A program made the translations under genes and the position numbers. From assembly GCF_000518485.1 (NCBI RefSeq), contig NZ_JADR01000006.1, forward strand, positions 1-64,000: a stretch of 64,000 nucleotides of DNA, in the 5' to 3' direction. Numbering within the stretch: the first letter of the stretch is position 1; the number at the start of each line of letters is the position of its first letter. Below the pieces are notes generated by a model. The model was given only the letters and a program-made list of their open reading frames with translations, was not told the origin of the DNA and did no database searches. Source of the DNA: Olleya marilimosa CAM030. Its GTDB lineage: Bacteria; Bacteroidota; Bacteroidia; Flavobacteriales; Flavobacteriaceae. Shown here one piece after another: positions 19,376 to 27,690 of this stretch.

Positions 19376-20123
19376 GAGTTTTTTTTATAGATTCAGTCAT
19401 TAATTTATAGATGTCCTCTTGATGTGGATTATCTAATAATTTTAAATGTCTTTTTATTGTTTTTTTATCGTTTCGTTTTGCTGGTCCTGTTTGTGCCATG
19501 TAAGGCGACACCTCTTGTACTTTTCTTGCAGTCTCTGTGATTAATGGTTTTAAAATGTCAAATTCGGCACCATGTTTTTCGGTAATTTCATGAGCAATTC
19601 TATAAATTTGATTTGTAAAATTATTTACAAACACAGCAGCTAAATGTAAAGCAGGTCGTTGTTTAGGATTAACTTTGTAGGTTGTACATCCTAAGCTTTG
19701 ACCTAAGGTTTCTAATATTTTAAAATCTTTTTTTCTAAGTGTTTCAATGCATATTGGTACTGTAGTAAAATCCAAATCAACCCCTTTACTAAATGTTTGT
19801 AAAGGATAAAAAACACCTCTGTAATGCTTCATGTCAATGTCGTATAAACTAGCACTTCCGGAAGTGTGCACGACTAATCTTTTTTCAAATGGAAGCGAGG
19901 TGGTTAAAGCCTCAATAGCATCGTCACTAACGGCAATTAAATAGACGTCTGCATCTACTAAATCAGAGATGTTATCTGTAATATTTACATCGTTTTTATA
20001 AGCTTCAATTGCTTTTTTACTTCTGTTATACCATTGGACAACTTCAATGTTTGAAGTGTTTTTAAACCCTTTATACAGGTGTGTGGCTACATTTCCTGCG
20101 CCAAGCAAAACTATTTTAATCAT
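19365..20123 (-). CDS. Rossmann-fold/DUF2520 protein
   Basis: A 252-residue predicted dehydrogenase-like protein. The N-terminus carries a dinucleotide-binding motif, LLGAGNVATHLYKGF (6-20), and the first half resembles pyrroline-5-carboxylate reductase or F420-dependent oxidoreductase folds; the C-terminal half is the helical DUF2520 region, containing RPALHLAAVFVNNFTN (about 156-171). The physiological substrate is unknown. It is the first gene of the long minus-strand operon leading to corA, divergently placed from the haemoglobin gene. Confidence 0.85.
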   Translation of the reverse strand: MIKIVLLGAGNVATHLYKGFKNTSNIEVVQWYNRSKKAIEAYKNDVNITDNISDLVDADVYLIAVSDDAIEALTTSLPFEKRLVVHTSGSASLYDIDMKHYRGVFYPLQTFSKGVDLDFTTVPICIETLRKKDFKILETLGQSLGCTTYKVNPKQRPALHLAAVFVNNFTNQIYRIAHEITEKHGAEFDILKPLITETARKVQEVSPYMAQTGPAKRNDKKTIKRHLKLLDNPHQEDIYKLMTESIKKTHGR

Positions 20124-20168
20124 ACTGCTAAAATACTAAGAAAATACAGATAAGAAAGGACAAAAAGG

Positions 20169-20176
20169 TATCTTTG
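20169..20176 (+). promoter_or_regulatory. Haemoglobin promoter -7 element, leaderless start
   Basis: TATCTTTG lies only six bases before the ATG at 20183, so transcription should begin at or within a base or two of the start codon. This excludes the longer reading with a TTG start at 20174, which lies inside the promoter element. Confidence 0.65.
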
Positions 20177-20182
20177 TTTATC

Positions 20183-20593
20183 ATGAAACAAAAAGAAATT
20201 ACTAACAGAGACGATGTTAAACTTTTAGTAGATCAATTTTATATAAAAGTCAGAGCAGATAGTGTTTTGGGACCAATTTTTAATACTATAATTAAAGATT
20301 GGGAGACACATTTAGACCATTTAACTACTTTCTGGGAAACCAGTCTGTTTATTGGTAAAAAGCTAGAGCATAAATATGTAGGCAACCCATTAATTGCGCA
20401 TGAAAAAGTGGATGCTACTTTGGACCATACAATTACAGAAATGCATTTTGGTATTTGGTTAAATTTATGGTATGCAACGCTTGATCAATTTTTTGAAGGT
20501 GAAATTGCAGATAATGCAAAACGTCGTGCCAGAAAGATGGGTACATTTATGTATTTAAAAATTTTTGAAGCAAGACAAAACAAAAAAGATTAA
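20183..20593 (+). CDS. Group III truncated haemoglobin
   Basis: A 136-residue 2-on-2 globin. Group III features are visible: DVKLLVDQFYIKVRAD at the start, WETHLDHLTTFWETSLFIG in the middle and the segment MHFGIWLNLW, whose histidine is the likely proximal haem ligand. Length is typical (about 130-140). Group III globins are linked to oxygen, NO or peroxide chemistry in microaerobic bacteria; the exact role is not established. It stands immediately ahead of ccsBA, though that gene has its own promoter box. Confidence 0.92.
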   Translation: MKQKEITNRDDVKLLVDQFYIKVRADSVLGPIFNTIIKDWETHLDHLTTFWETSLFIGKKLEHKYVGNPLIAHEKVDATLDHTITEMHFGIWLNLWYATLDQFFEGEIADNAKRRARKMGTFMYLKIFEARQNKKD

Positions 20594-20645
20594 TTTTAAC
20601 ACAAGATTTAGATTTTTTTGAGGAATTAAAACCAACAAAAACGAT

Positions 20646-20653
20646 TATCTTTG
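20646..20653 (+). promoter_or_regulatory. ccsBA promoter -7 element
   Basis: TATCTTTG located 25 bases before the ccsBA ATG, with a TTTG at 20617-20620 that is spaced 25 bases upstream, slightly wide for the usual 19-21. Confidence 0.5.
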
Positions 20654-20678
20654 CACGAGCTAAAAAAGGCCTATTATT

Positions 20679-23600
20679 ATGCAAAATAGAATCGCCAAAA
20701 TCTTGTTTTCAACACGATTAACCTCTGTCTTATTTATTGTGTTTGCTGTCGCTATGGCAGTTGGTACTATACTAGACAGAAATATGGATACCTCTCCAAC
20801 ACCCTACACACGAAATTTAATCTATAACGCTTGGTGGTTTGAAGCTATTATGGTGTTTTTTATTATCAATTTTTTAGGTAATATTTTTAGATTTAGACTA
20901 CTCCGTAAAGAAAAATGGGCAACCTTAATATTGCACTTGGCTTTTATCTTAATTATTTTAGGTGCTGGTATAACACGTTATTTTGGTTTTGAAGGTATGA
21001 TTGCCATTAGAGAAGGAGAAACCGAAAGTGGTTTTTTATCTCAAAAAACATACATTACTGCATATATAGATGGTGATTACATGATTGATGGTGTGCCACA
21101 ACGTTTACCAGTTGAGGCTGAGGTAGATTTTTCTGGAAGAATGGAAAATAGCTTTAATTATACTGCACACTATAATAATACACCTGTTGAATTTGAATTA
21201 ACTAACTTTTTTTTAGGAGCTGAAGAGGATATAGTACCTAATGAAGCTGGTGAAAACTATCTAAAAATAGTAGAAGCTAGAGGTAATGGACCACATAACC
21301 ACTTTTTAAAACAAGGAACAGTAGAAAACATCCATAATTTATTAGTCGCTTTAGACAAACCAACTGAAGGAGCAGTAAATATTACCACTACAGAAAATGG
21401 TTTAATGGTACACTCTCCATTTGAGGGAGAATACCTAACTATGGCAACTATGCAACAAGGTAAGCTTGTTAAAGATAGTTTACAACCATTAGTGCTGCGT
21501 TCTAGATATGTTATTGGAGATATGCAATTGGTGTTTCCTAAACCAGTTGTAAAAGGAACCTTTGACGTTGTAAAAAAAGCTAGTTTTTTAAAGCAAGATG
21601 AAAATGCAGTGGTATTAAATGTATCTGCTAATGGCGAAACTAAAGAGGTTAAATTGTTAGGTAGTCAATGGTCAAACAATAGGTTTAAACAAATAAAAGT
21701 TGGAGGTTTGGATATTGCTTTAAAATATGGTTCTAAAGTTTTAGAATTACCTTTTGAGGTCAAACTAAATGATTTTATTGCTGAAAAATATCCTGGAACA
21801 GAAAATAATTACTCGTCATACGAAAGTAAAGTAACAGTCATAGACAAGGAGCAAGGCGATTTTGACTTCCATATTTATATGAATAATATTTTAGACCACA
21901 GAGGGTATCGTTTTTTTCAAGCCGATTTTGATAAGGATTTAAAAGGAACAATACTATCTGTAAATCACGATTTTTGGGGTACTTGGGTTACTTATGTAGG
22001 ATACTTTTTATTATATTTTGGTATGATGGCTATCTTATTTGCTAATCACACAAGATTTAGAGACTTGCAAAATGGATTAGAAAAAATTAAGAAGAAAAAA
22101 ACTAAAATGCTTACCGTAGCACTTTTAAGTTTAAGCTTAATAGGATTTGCACAAGATCAAGAACATACTGAAAACGATGGACATGGTCACCAATCCAATA
22201 CAATTACAGAAAAACAAAGACCTAGTAAGGCGCAGATAGATTCTATTTTAAAAGTAAATGTAGCTCCAGAAGCGCATGCTAAAAAATTTGGAAGACTAGT
22301 TATTCAGGATCTTGATGGTCGTATGATGCCTATCGATACGTATGCATCAGAGTTGGTTAGAAAACTAACTAAGCATGAAGGATATGAAGGTTTGTCATCA
22401 GATCAAGTCTTTTTAAGTATTTTAGAAAGTCCAATGTTGTGGTATAATGTACCAATTATATATTTAGCGCCTAAAAAAGCGGATTCTATTAGAGGGATTA
22501 TTGGATTAGATAAAGATCAAAAGTATGCAGCATTGTTAGACTTTTTTGATGATAATTTTCAGTATAAATTAGATTCGTATTTAGAGGAAGCTTCTGCAGT
22601 AAAATCTCAAACAGGAGTACAAAAAGAGTTTATTGAAACCAATCAGCGTATTAACTTATTAAGTAATGCTATTGAAGGACGATCACTTAAAATTTTTCCT
22701 GTGCCAGATGACGAAAATAATACTTGGATTTCTCCTTTTGAATATAAAAATGAAGGATACAATCAAAAGATTAAAGATAGTACCTATGGTAGTTTTATAG
22801 GTTCTGGTTTTGATTGGTACTTATACACTTTAAATGAAGCTAAAAAAACAGGAGATTTTACTAAATCAGAAAAGCTTTTAGAAGCATTTAAAACTTCGCA
22901 ACGTAAAGTCGGGACTAGCGTAATGTTAAGTGAGGATAAAATAAATGCAGAGATTTTGTATAATCAATATGATGTATTTAAAAAACTATTTAGTTGGTAC
23001 ATGTATGCTGGGACATTGTTATTTATTTTACTTATTTGGCAAATCTTTAAAAGTAATAATAAGTGGTTAGCCAAAAGTATTACAGTATTTAAGTTTATTA
23101 TTTTAGGATTGTTTATAGTCCATACATTAGGCTTAATTGCTAGATGGTATATTTCTGGTCATGCTCCATGGAGTGATGCCTATGAGTCTATGATATATGT
23201 TGCATGGGCAACTATGTTTTTTGGATTAGCTTTTGGAAGAAAAAGTGATTTAACCTTGGCTTCTACAGCGTTTGTAACAGCAATGATTTTAATGATTGCA
23301 CACTGGAATTGGATGGATCCAGCAATAGCAAACTTACAGCCAGTATTAAATAGTTACTGGTTAATGATTCACGTAGCTGTAATTGTTGCTAGTTATGGTC
23401 CTTTTACTTTAGGAATGATATTGGGTATTGTATCATTAGTCTTAATGTTATTGACTAATAAAGACAATAAAACAAAGATGGATTTAAATATTAAAGAGCT
23501 TACCATTATTAATGAAATGGCTTTAACTGTAGGTTTAGTCATGTTAACTATTGGAAATTTTCTTGGTGGACAATGGGCTAATGAGAGTTGGGGAAGATAT

Positions 23601-23900
23601 TGGGGTTGGGACCCTAAAGAAACTTGGGCACTTATCAGTATTATGCTTTACGCATTTGTAATCCATATGCGCTTAGTGCCAGGATTACGTGGTAGATGGT
23701 TTTTTAACCTAATGTCTATATTGACTTTTGGAAGTATTTTAATGACCTATTTTGGAGTTAATTTTTACCTTTCAGGATTACATAGTTATGCAAGTGGAGA
23801 CCAAATAGTAAGCTTTAAGTTTATTGGAATAGCACTTGTTGGAATAGCTGTTTTAGGCGCAGTTTCTTACAGGAAATATGCTAAGTATTATAAAAAGTAA
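20679..23900 (+). CDS. ccsBA: Fused cytochrome c biogenesis protein CcsBA (ResB-CcsA)
   Basis: System II cytochrome c synthetase that exports haem and attaches it to apocytochromes in the periplasm. The 1073-residue protein joins a ResB/CcsB-like half (helices near 10-30, 55-75 and 90-110, a periplasmic domain to about 435, helix about 440-460) to a CcsA half (helices from about 765). The WWD haem-handling domain is clear: WGWDPKETWAL from residue 975, with flanking histidines such as H919-region IMIHVAVI. A second signal-peptide-like stretch (MLTVALLSLSLIGFAQ, about 481-496) marks the join, as if two exported proteins had fused. Confidence 0.95.
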   Translation: MQNRIAKILFSTRLTSVLFIVFAVAMAVGTILDRNMDTSPTPYTRNLIYNAWWFEAIMVFFIINFLGNIFRFRLLRKEKWATLILHLAFILIILGAGITRYFGFEGMIAIREGETESGFLSQKTYITAYIDGDYMIDGVPQRLPVEAEVDFSGRMENSFNYTAHYNNTPVEFELTNFFLGAEEDIVPNEAGENYLKIVEARGNGPHNHFLKQGTVENIHNLLVALDKPTEGAVNITTTENGLMVHSPFEGEYLTMATMQQGKLVKDSLQPLVLRSRYVIGDMQLVFPKPVVKGTFDVVKKASFLKQDENAVVLNVSANGETKEVKLLGSQWSNNRFKQIKVGGLDIALKYGSKVLELPFEVKLNDFIAEKYPGTENNYSSYESKVTVIDKEQGDFDFHIYMNNILDHRGYRFFQADFDKDLKGTILSVNHDFWGTWVTYVGYFLLYFGMMAILFANHTRFRDLQNGLEKIKKKKTKMLTVALLSLSLIGFAQDQEHTENDGHGHQSNTITEKQRPSKAQIDSILKVNVAPEAHAKKFGRLVIQDLDGRMMPIDTYASELVRKLTKHEGYEGLSSDQVFLSILESPMLWYNVPIIYLAPKKADSIRGIIGLDKDQKYAALLDFFDDNFQYKLDSYLEEASAVKSQTGVQKEFIETNQRINLLSNAIEGRSLKIFPVPDDENNTWISPFEYKNEGYNQKIKDSTYGSFIGSGFDWYLYTLNEAKKTGDFTKSEKLLEAFKTSQRKVGTSVMLSEDKINAEILYNQYDVFKKLFSWYMYAGTLLFILLIWQIFKSNNKWLAKSITVFKFIILGLFIVHTLGLIARWYISGHAPWSDAYESMIYVAWATMFFGLAFGRKSDLTLASTAFVTAMILMIAHWNWMDPAIANLQPVLNSYWLMIHVAVIVASYGPFTLGMILGIVSLVLMLLTNKDNKTKMDLNIKELTIINEMALTVGLVMLTIGNFLGGQWANESWGRYWGWDPKETWALISIMLYAFVIHMRLVPGLRGRWFFNLMSILTFGSILMTYFGVNFYLSGLHSYASGDQIVSFKFIGIALVGIAVLGAVSYRKYAKYYKK

Positions 23901-23914
23901 TTAAATTAAATTAT

Positions 23915-23947
23915 AAAAAAAACTCACTAGATATAGTGAGTTTTTTT
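23915..23947. terminator. Bidirectional terminator between convergent genes
   Basis: A-run, CTCACTA / TAGTGAG stem and T-run, located between the stop of plus-strand ccsBA and the stop of the minus-strand gene at 23973. The flanking A and T runs allow use from both sides. Confidence 0.85.
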
Positions 23948-23972
23948 GTTTTAAATAATATGGTTTATTTAA

Positions 23973-24821
23973 TTATATAGTTGTTAAAACTATTTGTTTA
24001 ACAATAGTTTCTGTTTCTGTTTTAATATGGAGTATAAGATTTTTATCCAAAGTGTTTAAAGGTATATCTATTTTATTGTTGTTTATACTTTGTATAGATT
24101 GTACAGTATTTCCCTTGTAGTTGTATATTGTTATGCTTTTGATTGATGCTTCAGTATCAAAACTTAAATTTAATCGGTTACTATTTTCAAAGTAGCTTAG
24201 TTTTAATTTCTTTTTTGGTAACACAAGAGTTGGTGTGAAAATTTCATCATTAGTGCCTGAGGCATCAAAGCTGTCAATTGTAACATCAGTTACGTCGTCT
24301 GTGTCAATTACAACTTCAGGCTCCATAAAAGCTATGTAAAAACGATCTGTATAATCTCCTGCATCAATAGTACTAACAAAAGGTGTGTCGTTAATATTAG
24401 TATACGTGTTAAGTAAAGCGTCAAAGATGTACACATTAATTGTTGTATTAAAGTTTTCTAAACTAGATAAAGTTATAGAAGCTTCTCCAGACACTTCACT
24501 ATATAGTCCAAAAAGGTATTGACTAGTATTTTGAAACTCGCCTACACCTTGGATTACATATCTATTGGAGTCTATTAACCAATTTAAGTCATTACTAAAA
24601 GGAGCGTATACTGCAGCATCGTATCCATAGTCGACACCATCTGTAGCAGCATTGTCTGAAGTAAAGGCTAACACTAGCTCTCTAGAAGCACCATTTGGAG
24701 CATTATAGTCTAATCTAATTATTTGTATTCCGCTATTGCTGTTATTTAATGTAGCTAAATTGGTATTAGCTAAAGTAACACTGGTAATTAATAGTAGGGT
24801 TATTAGGGTAACTTTTTTCAT
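23973..24821 (-). CDS. Secreted protein with a possible type IX secretion C-terminal domain
   Basis: A 282-residue exported protein of unknown function. It has a signal peptide (about residues 1-18, ending VTLAN), an acidic middle region with TDGVDYGYDAAVY and an aspartate-rich linker (VIDTDDVTDVTIDSF, about 172-186), then a C-terminal block of about 75 residues with the pattern LNLSF ... IKSITIYNYKGN ... IDIPLNTLDKNLILHI ... KQIVL. That block resembles T9SS type A sorting domains, which send proteins to the cell surface. It is a single-gene unit with a shared terminator. The sorting call is moderate because the usual G-x-Y is replaced by KNLIL. Confidence 0.65.
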   Translation of the reverse strand: MKKVTLITLLLITSVTLANTNLATLNNSNSGIQIIRLDYNAPNGASRELVLAFTSDNAATDGVDYGYDAAVYAPFSNDLNWLIDSNRYVIQGVGEFQNTSQYLFGLYSEVSGEASITLSSLENFNTTINVYIFDALLNTYTNINDTPFVSTIDAGDYTDRFYIAFMEPEVVIDTDDVTDVTIDSFDASGTNDEIFTPTLVLPKKKLKLSYFENSNRLNLSFDTEASIKSITIYNYKGNTVQSIQSINNNKIDIPLNTLDKNLILHIKTETETIVKQIVLTTI

Positions 24822-25060
24822 AATAAGGGATATTAATCAGTTAATAGGTTAAATTCTACGTCCAATATACTGATGCTATTAAAAAACAACTACAAAAAGC
24901 TTATTTTTTCGTTGAAATGTAATTTTAATAAATTTGAATGCAGTTTTTATCGATTAAATGCATGTTTATCTAGTTGAAATAACTTCTTTTAGTTTCGAGA
25001 TTTAATGTTTGTTTTCATTTTAATAATTTATTAACTTGTTGAAAATTATAAATTATATTA

Positions 25061-25249
25061 ATGAACTACATTAAAAACTTTGGCTTAAGTAATATTTTAC
25101 TATTAATTTTATGTTTAGCAATAATTTTGATTGCCGAATATCTATTTTTAAAAGGTGATCAATTGCATGGTATTTTTATTGGTTTGTGGGCACCAACTCT
25201 TTTAGGTGTAATGATATATGTAAAGCTTATAAATAATGGAAGGAAATAG
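25061..25249 (+). CDS. Small two-helix membrane protein
   Basis: A 62-residue protein with hydrophobic segments at about 10-28 and 36-54 and a basic tail (NNGRK), predicted to be an inner-membrane hairpin. No family is recognised. Its last 14 bases overlap the start of a 35-residue membrane peptide gene, and mscL follows 109 bases downstream, so all three may share a transcript. Upstream, 24822-25060 has no gene or clear regulatory motif. Confidence 0.6.
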   Translation: MNYIKNFGLSNILLLILCLAIILIAEYLFLKGDQLHGIFIGLWAPTLLGVMIYVKLINNGRK

Positions 25250-25343
25250 TATAGTAATTTGGTTTTCTGTTATTGTATTTTTTTGTGTCTTTGTATGGGC
25301 TTTATTTATGATCAAAGCTTATAATAAAACAACTAAGGATTAA
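25236..25343 (+). CDS. 35-residue single-helix membrane peptide
   Basis: A tiny reading frame beginning MEGNSIVIWFSVIVFFCVF and ending with AYNKTTKD. It is almost entirely one hydrophobic helix with a basic, polar tail. It overlaps the end of the preceding membrane protein gene in another frame (ATG at 25236, stop of the previous gene at 25249), a typical translational-coupling arrangement, and lies 14 bases before mscL. Function unknown; conservation in relatives would settle whether it is real. Confidence 0.5.
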   Translation: MEGNSIVIWFSVIVFFCVFVWALFMIKAYNKTTKD

Positions 25344-25357
25344 ATTAAAATTTACAA

Positions 25358-25804
25358 ATGAAATTTTTAAGAGAGTTTAAGGAGTTTGCTGTAAAAGGCA
25401 ATATGATGGATATGGCTATTGGTATAATTATAGGTGCATCCTTCAATAAAGTTATTGATGTTTTAGTAAAAAAGGTGTTTTTACCTCCATTGTCATTATT
25501 GACTGATGGTTTAAATTTTCAGGACAAACGTTATATTTTAAGAGATGAGATAGTAGATGCTGATGGAGTAATTACAAGCCAAGAAGTAGCAATTTATTAT
25601 GGCGAGTTGTTTGAAGTTATGTTAGATTTTTTGATAGTAGGATTAACCGTTTTTATTGTTGTAAAGGCCATGAATAGGTTAAGAGATAAATCTCATGACA
25701 CTAAAAATAAAACCGTTAAAACGCCTAAGGATATTGAGTTATTAGCTAAATTGTCAGACTTAATGGAAGAGCAGAATGCACTTTTAAAAGCTTCAAAAAA
25801 ATAA
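25358..25804 (+). CDS. mscL: Large-conductance mechanosensitive channel MscL
   Basis: Pentameric tension-gated inner-membrane pore that vents solutes on osmotic down-shock. The 148-residue protein has the conserved opening FLREFKEFAVKGNMMDMAIG and IIGASFNKVIDVLV (first helix, pore lining), a periplasmic loop with YGELFEVMLDF, the second helix (about 90-110) and a cytoplasmic basic/acidic helix at the end (PKDIELLAKLSDLMEEQNAL). The loop is somewhat longer than in E. coli (136 residues). It is followed after 3 bases by a small lysine-rich gene. Confidence 0.96.
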   Translation: MKFLREFKEFAVKGNMMDMAIGIIIGASFNKVIDVLVKKVFLPPLSLLTDGLNFQDKRYILRDEIVDADGVITSQEVAIYYGELFEVMLDFLIVGLTVFIVVKAMNRLRDKSHDTKNKTVKTPKDIELLAKLSDLMEEQNALLKASKK

Positions 25805-25807
25805 ATT

Positions 25808-25960
25808 ATGCCTAAGCCTAAAGGTCAAAAAAACACAAAAAACAAAGCCAAACATTCTAAGTTAATGGCTAAAAAGATTAATAAAAAGAAAAAAGAAGAG
25901 GCTGCCAGAAAAGAAAGGCTTAAAGCTATTGTGCAAAATCAAATAAATAAAAAAGAATAA
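25808..25960 (+). CDS. 50-residue lysine-rich protein
   Basis: A small gene that starts MPKPKGQKNTKNKAKHSKLM and ends QNQINKKE. More than a third of residues are lysine, with a helical KKKKEEAARKERLKAI stretch. It begins 3 bases after the mscL stop and is closed by a good terminator, supporting it as a real, co-transcribed gene. Small basic proteins like this often bind nucleic acid or ribosomes, but nothing here proves that. Confidence 0.6.
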   Translation: MPKPKGQKNTKNKAKHSKLMAKKINKKKKEEAARKERLKAIVQNQINKKE

Positions 25961-25963
25961 ATA

Positions 25964-25990
25964 AAAAGAGCCATTTACTGTGGCTCTTTT
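25964..25990. terminator. Bidirectional terminator between convergent genes
   Basis: AAAAGAGCCA / TGGCTCTTTT with a seven-base loop, four bases after the lysine-rich gene on the plus strand and just beyond the stop of the minus-strand gene at 25994. Confidence 0.85.
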
Positions 25991-25993
25991 TTA

Positions 25994-26365
25994 TTATATT
26001 TTAATTAAAGATTTATCAATATTTAAATCATTTAAAATTTTGTTTGTAAAACTATAATGTCCTTTTGTGGTTATTATTTTAAAACGATGATCTTTCATTC
26101 TGGTAACCACATCTAATAATCTCCATTTTGTTTTTAATAGTTTAGGTTTTTCACTTTTTAAGCCTAATTCAAAAAAATATTTTTTAGTACGCTTATAAGC
26201 TGTAATGTCAGGTGTGATAACTAAGCTGTTTTTCTTTTTAATAAAAGATTTAGGCGATTCATATCCATCCAAATCCGCTTTAATATTTTCATATCCTAAA
26301 AACTTTAAATGATTAATAGATTGTTTTAAAATGTCTTCGTGTGCTTCTTTGTCTTGTGCTATCAT
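25994..26365 (-). CDS. Conserved-looking cytosolic protein, possible nuclease-like fold
   Basis: A 123-residue protein of unknown function. An N-terminal helix (HEDILKQSINHLKFLGY) is followed by alternating strands and helices: SLVITPDITAYK (about 47-58), KYFFELGLKSEKP (62-74), KTKWRLLDVVTRMKDHRFKIITTKGH (about 79-104). The D in TPDITAY and the E-x-x-x-K in FELGLKSE are faintly like a PD-(D/E)xK nuclease core, but spacing is not canonical. It has no signal peptide or membrane helix and stands alone, convergent with the mscL unit. Confidence 0.55.
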   Translation of the reverse strand: MIAQDKEAHEDILKQSINHLKFLGYENIKADLDGYESPKSFIKKKNSLVITPDITAYKRTKKYFFELGLKSEKPKLLKTKWRLLDVVTRMKDHRFKIITTKGHYSFTNKILNDLNIDKSLIKI

Positions 26366-26504
26366 AATCCATAAGATACAAAAAAAAAGATAGATTTTAG
26401 TTAAGGACTAGTTAAAGCTACTTATTTACTTTAATATTAATATGCCTAGTATTATATAGTCAATTATAAAATCAGTAATTTAGTAGTCTTAAAGTGTTAA
26501 CAAA

Positions 26505-27659
26505 ATGAAATTAGAAAATCAAGGTTTAAATACCATTTGTACACATGTTGGTGAAGTACCAGATGAGCAATTTAAAGGCGCAATATCTCCAATTTATTTA
26601 TCATCTTCTTACCAATTTATGGATGTAGATGTAAAACGCTACCCAAGGTATTTTAATACTCCCAATCAGGAATATTTAGCAAAAAAAATAGCAGCTTTGG
26701 AGCATACTGAAACAGCTATGATATTTGGCTCTGGTATGGCAGCTATAAGCCATATGTTTTTGGCGTTTTTAAAATCAGGAGATCATATTGTGGTCCAAAA
26801 CACTCTATATGGTGGAACTTCTAATTTTATTAGAGAAGAATTTCCTAAATTAAATATAGAGTTCACTTTTACAAATGGTTATAAAGTTGAAGACTTTGAA
26901 GCAGCAATACAGCCTAATACTAAGTTGATTCATATTGAAACACCTTCAAATCCACTGCTAACTATTACAGATATTAAAGCAATAGCCCATTTAGGTAAAC
27001 AAAAAAATATAGTAACAAGTATAGATAATACATTTGCAAGTCCAGTAAATCAAAACCCAATAGATTTTGGTATTGATTTAGTAATGCACTCGGCAACCAA
27101 ATATTTTGGAGGACATAGTGATATATGTGCTGGAGCAGTAGCAGGTAGTAAAGATCATTTAGATAAAATCTGGAATGTATCAAAAAATTATGGTGGTAGC
27201 CTAAGCGATTTTACGGTTTGGATGTTGGAGCGTAGCATGAAAACTATGGGTTTACGTGTAAAAGCACAAACTAAAAATGCTAATAAATTAGCAAAATGGT
27301 TAGATAATCAAGCATTTGTTAAACAGGTATATTATCCAGGCTTAAAAAGTCACCCAGAACATAAGTTAGCAAAATCCCAAATGAAAGGTTTTGGAGCGAT
27401 GTTATCTTTTGAGTTGATAGATAGTATAAGTTCTGATCAATTCATGAAGCAGTTAAAACTTATTAAAGCATCTATGAGTCTAGCAGGTATAGAAAGTACA
27501 ATGCTATCTCCAACGCAAACATCACACTCGCTATTAACCCCAGAGCAACGTTTAGAAATTGGTATATCAGACGGACTTATTCGTTTTTCTTTAGGAATAG
27601 AAGAAGCTAAAGATTTAAAAGCAGATATTAAGCAAGCAGTGAAAGCAGTACTAAAATAA
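26505..27659 (+). CDS. Trans-sulfuration PLP enzyme (cystathionine/methionine gamma-lyase or synthase type)
   Basis: A 384-residue Cys/Met-metabolism fold-type I PLP enzyme. The PLP lysine is K199 in MHSATKYFGGHSD; the phosphate-loop GSGMAAISH is near residue 77 and the C-terminal substrate-carboxylate region includes GLIRFSLGIEEAKDL. Family members make or break cystathionine, or degrade methionine or homocysteine; sequence alone does not separate cystathionine gamma-synthase, beta/gamma-lyase and methionine gamma-lyase. No SAM or cobalamin riboswitch was recognised in the 140 bases upstream. Confidence 0.88.
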   Translation: MKLENQGLNTICTHVGEVPDEQFKGAISPIYLSSSYQFMDVDVKRYPRYFNTPNQEYLAKKIAALEHTETAMIFGSGMAAISHMFLAFLKSGDHIVVQNTLYGGTSNFIREEFPKLNIEFTFTNGYKVEDFEAAIQPNTKLIHIETPSNPLLTITDIKAIAHLGKQKNIVTSIDNTFASPVNQNPIDFGIDLVMHSATKYFGGHSDICAGAVAGSKDHLDKIWNVSKNYGGSLSDFTVWMLERSMKTMGLRVKAQTKNANKLAKWLDNQAFVKQVYYPGLKSHPEHKLAKSQMKGFGAMLSFELIDSISSDQFMKQLKLIKASMSLAGIESTMLSPTQTSHSLLTPEQRLEIGISDGLIRFSLGIEEAKDLKADIKQAVKAVLK

Positions 27660-27690
27660 TTAACTAATAACATATTTCAATAATAATATT

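Noticed and set aside
26366-26504. SAM or cobalamin riboswitch before the trans-sulfuration gene
   Set aside because: The leader is AT-rich with no conserved core and no terminator-antiterminator pair; none of the known motifs was recognisable.
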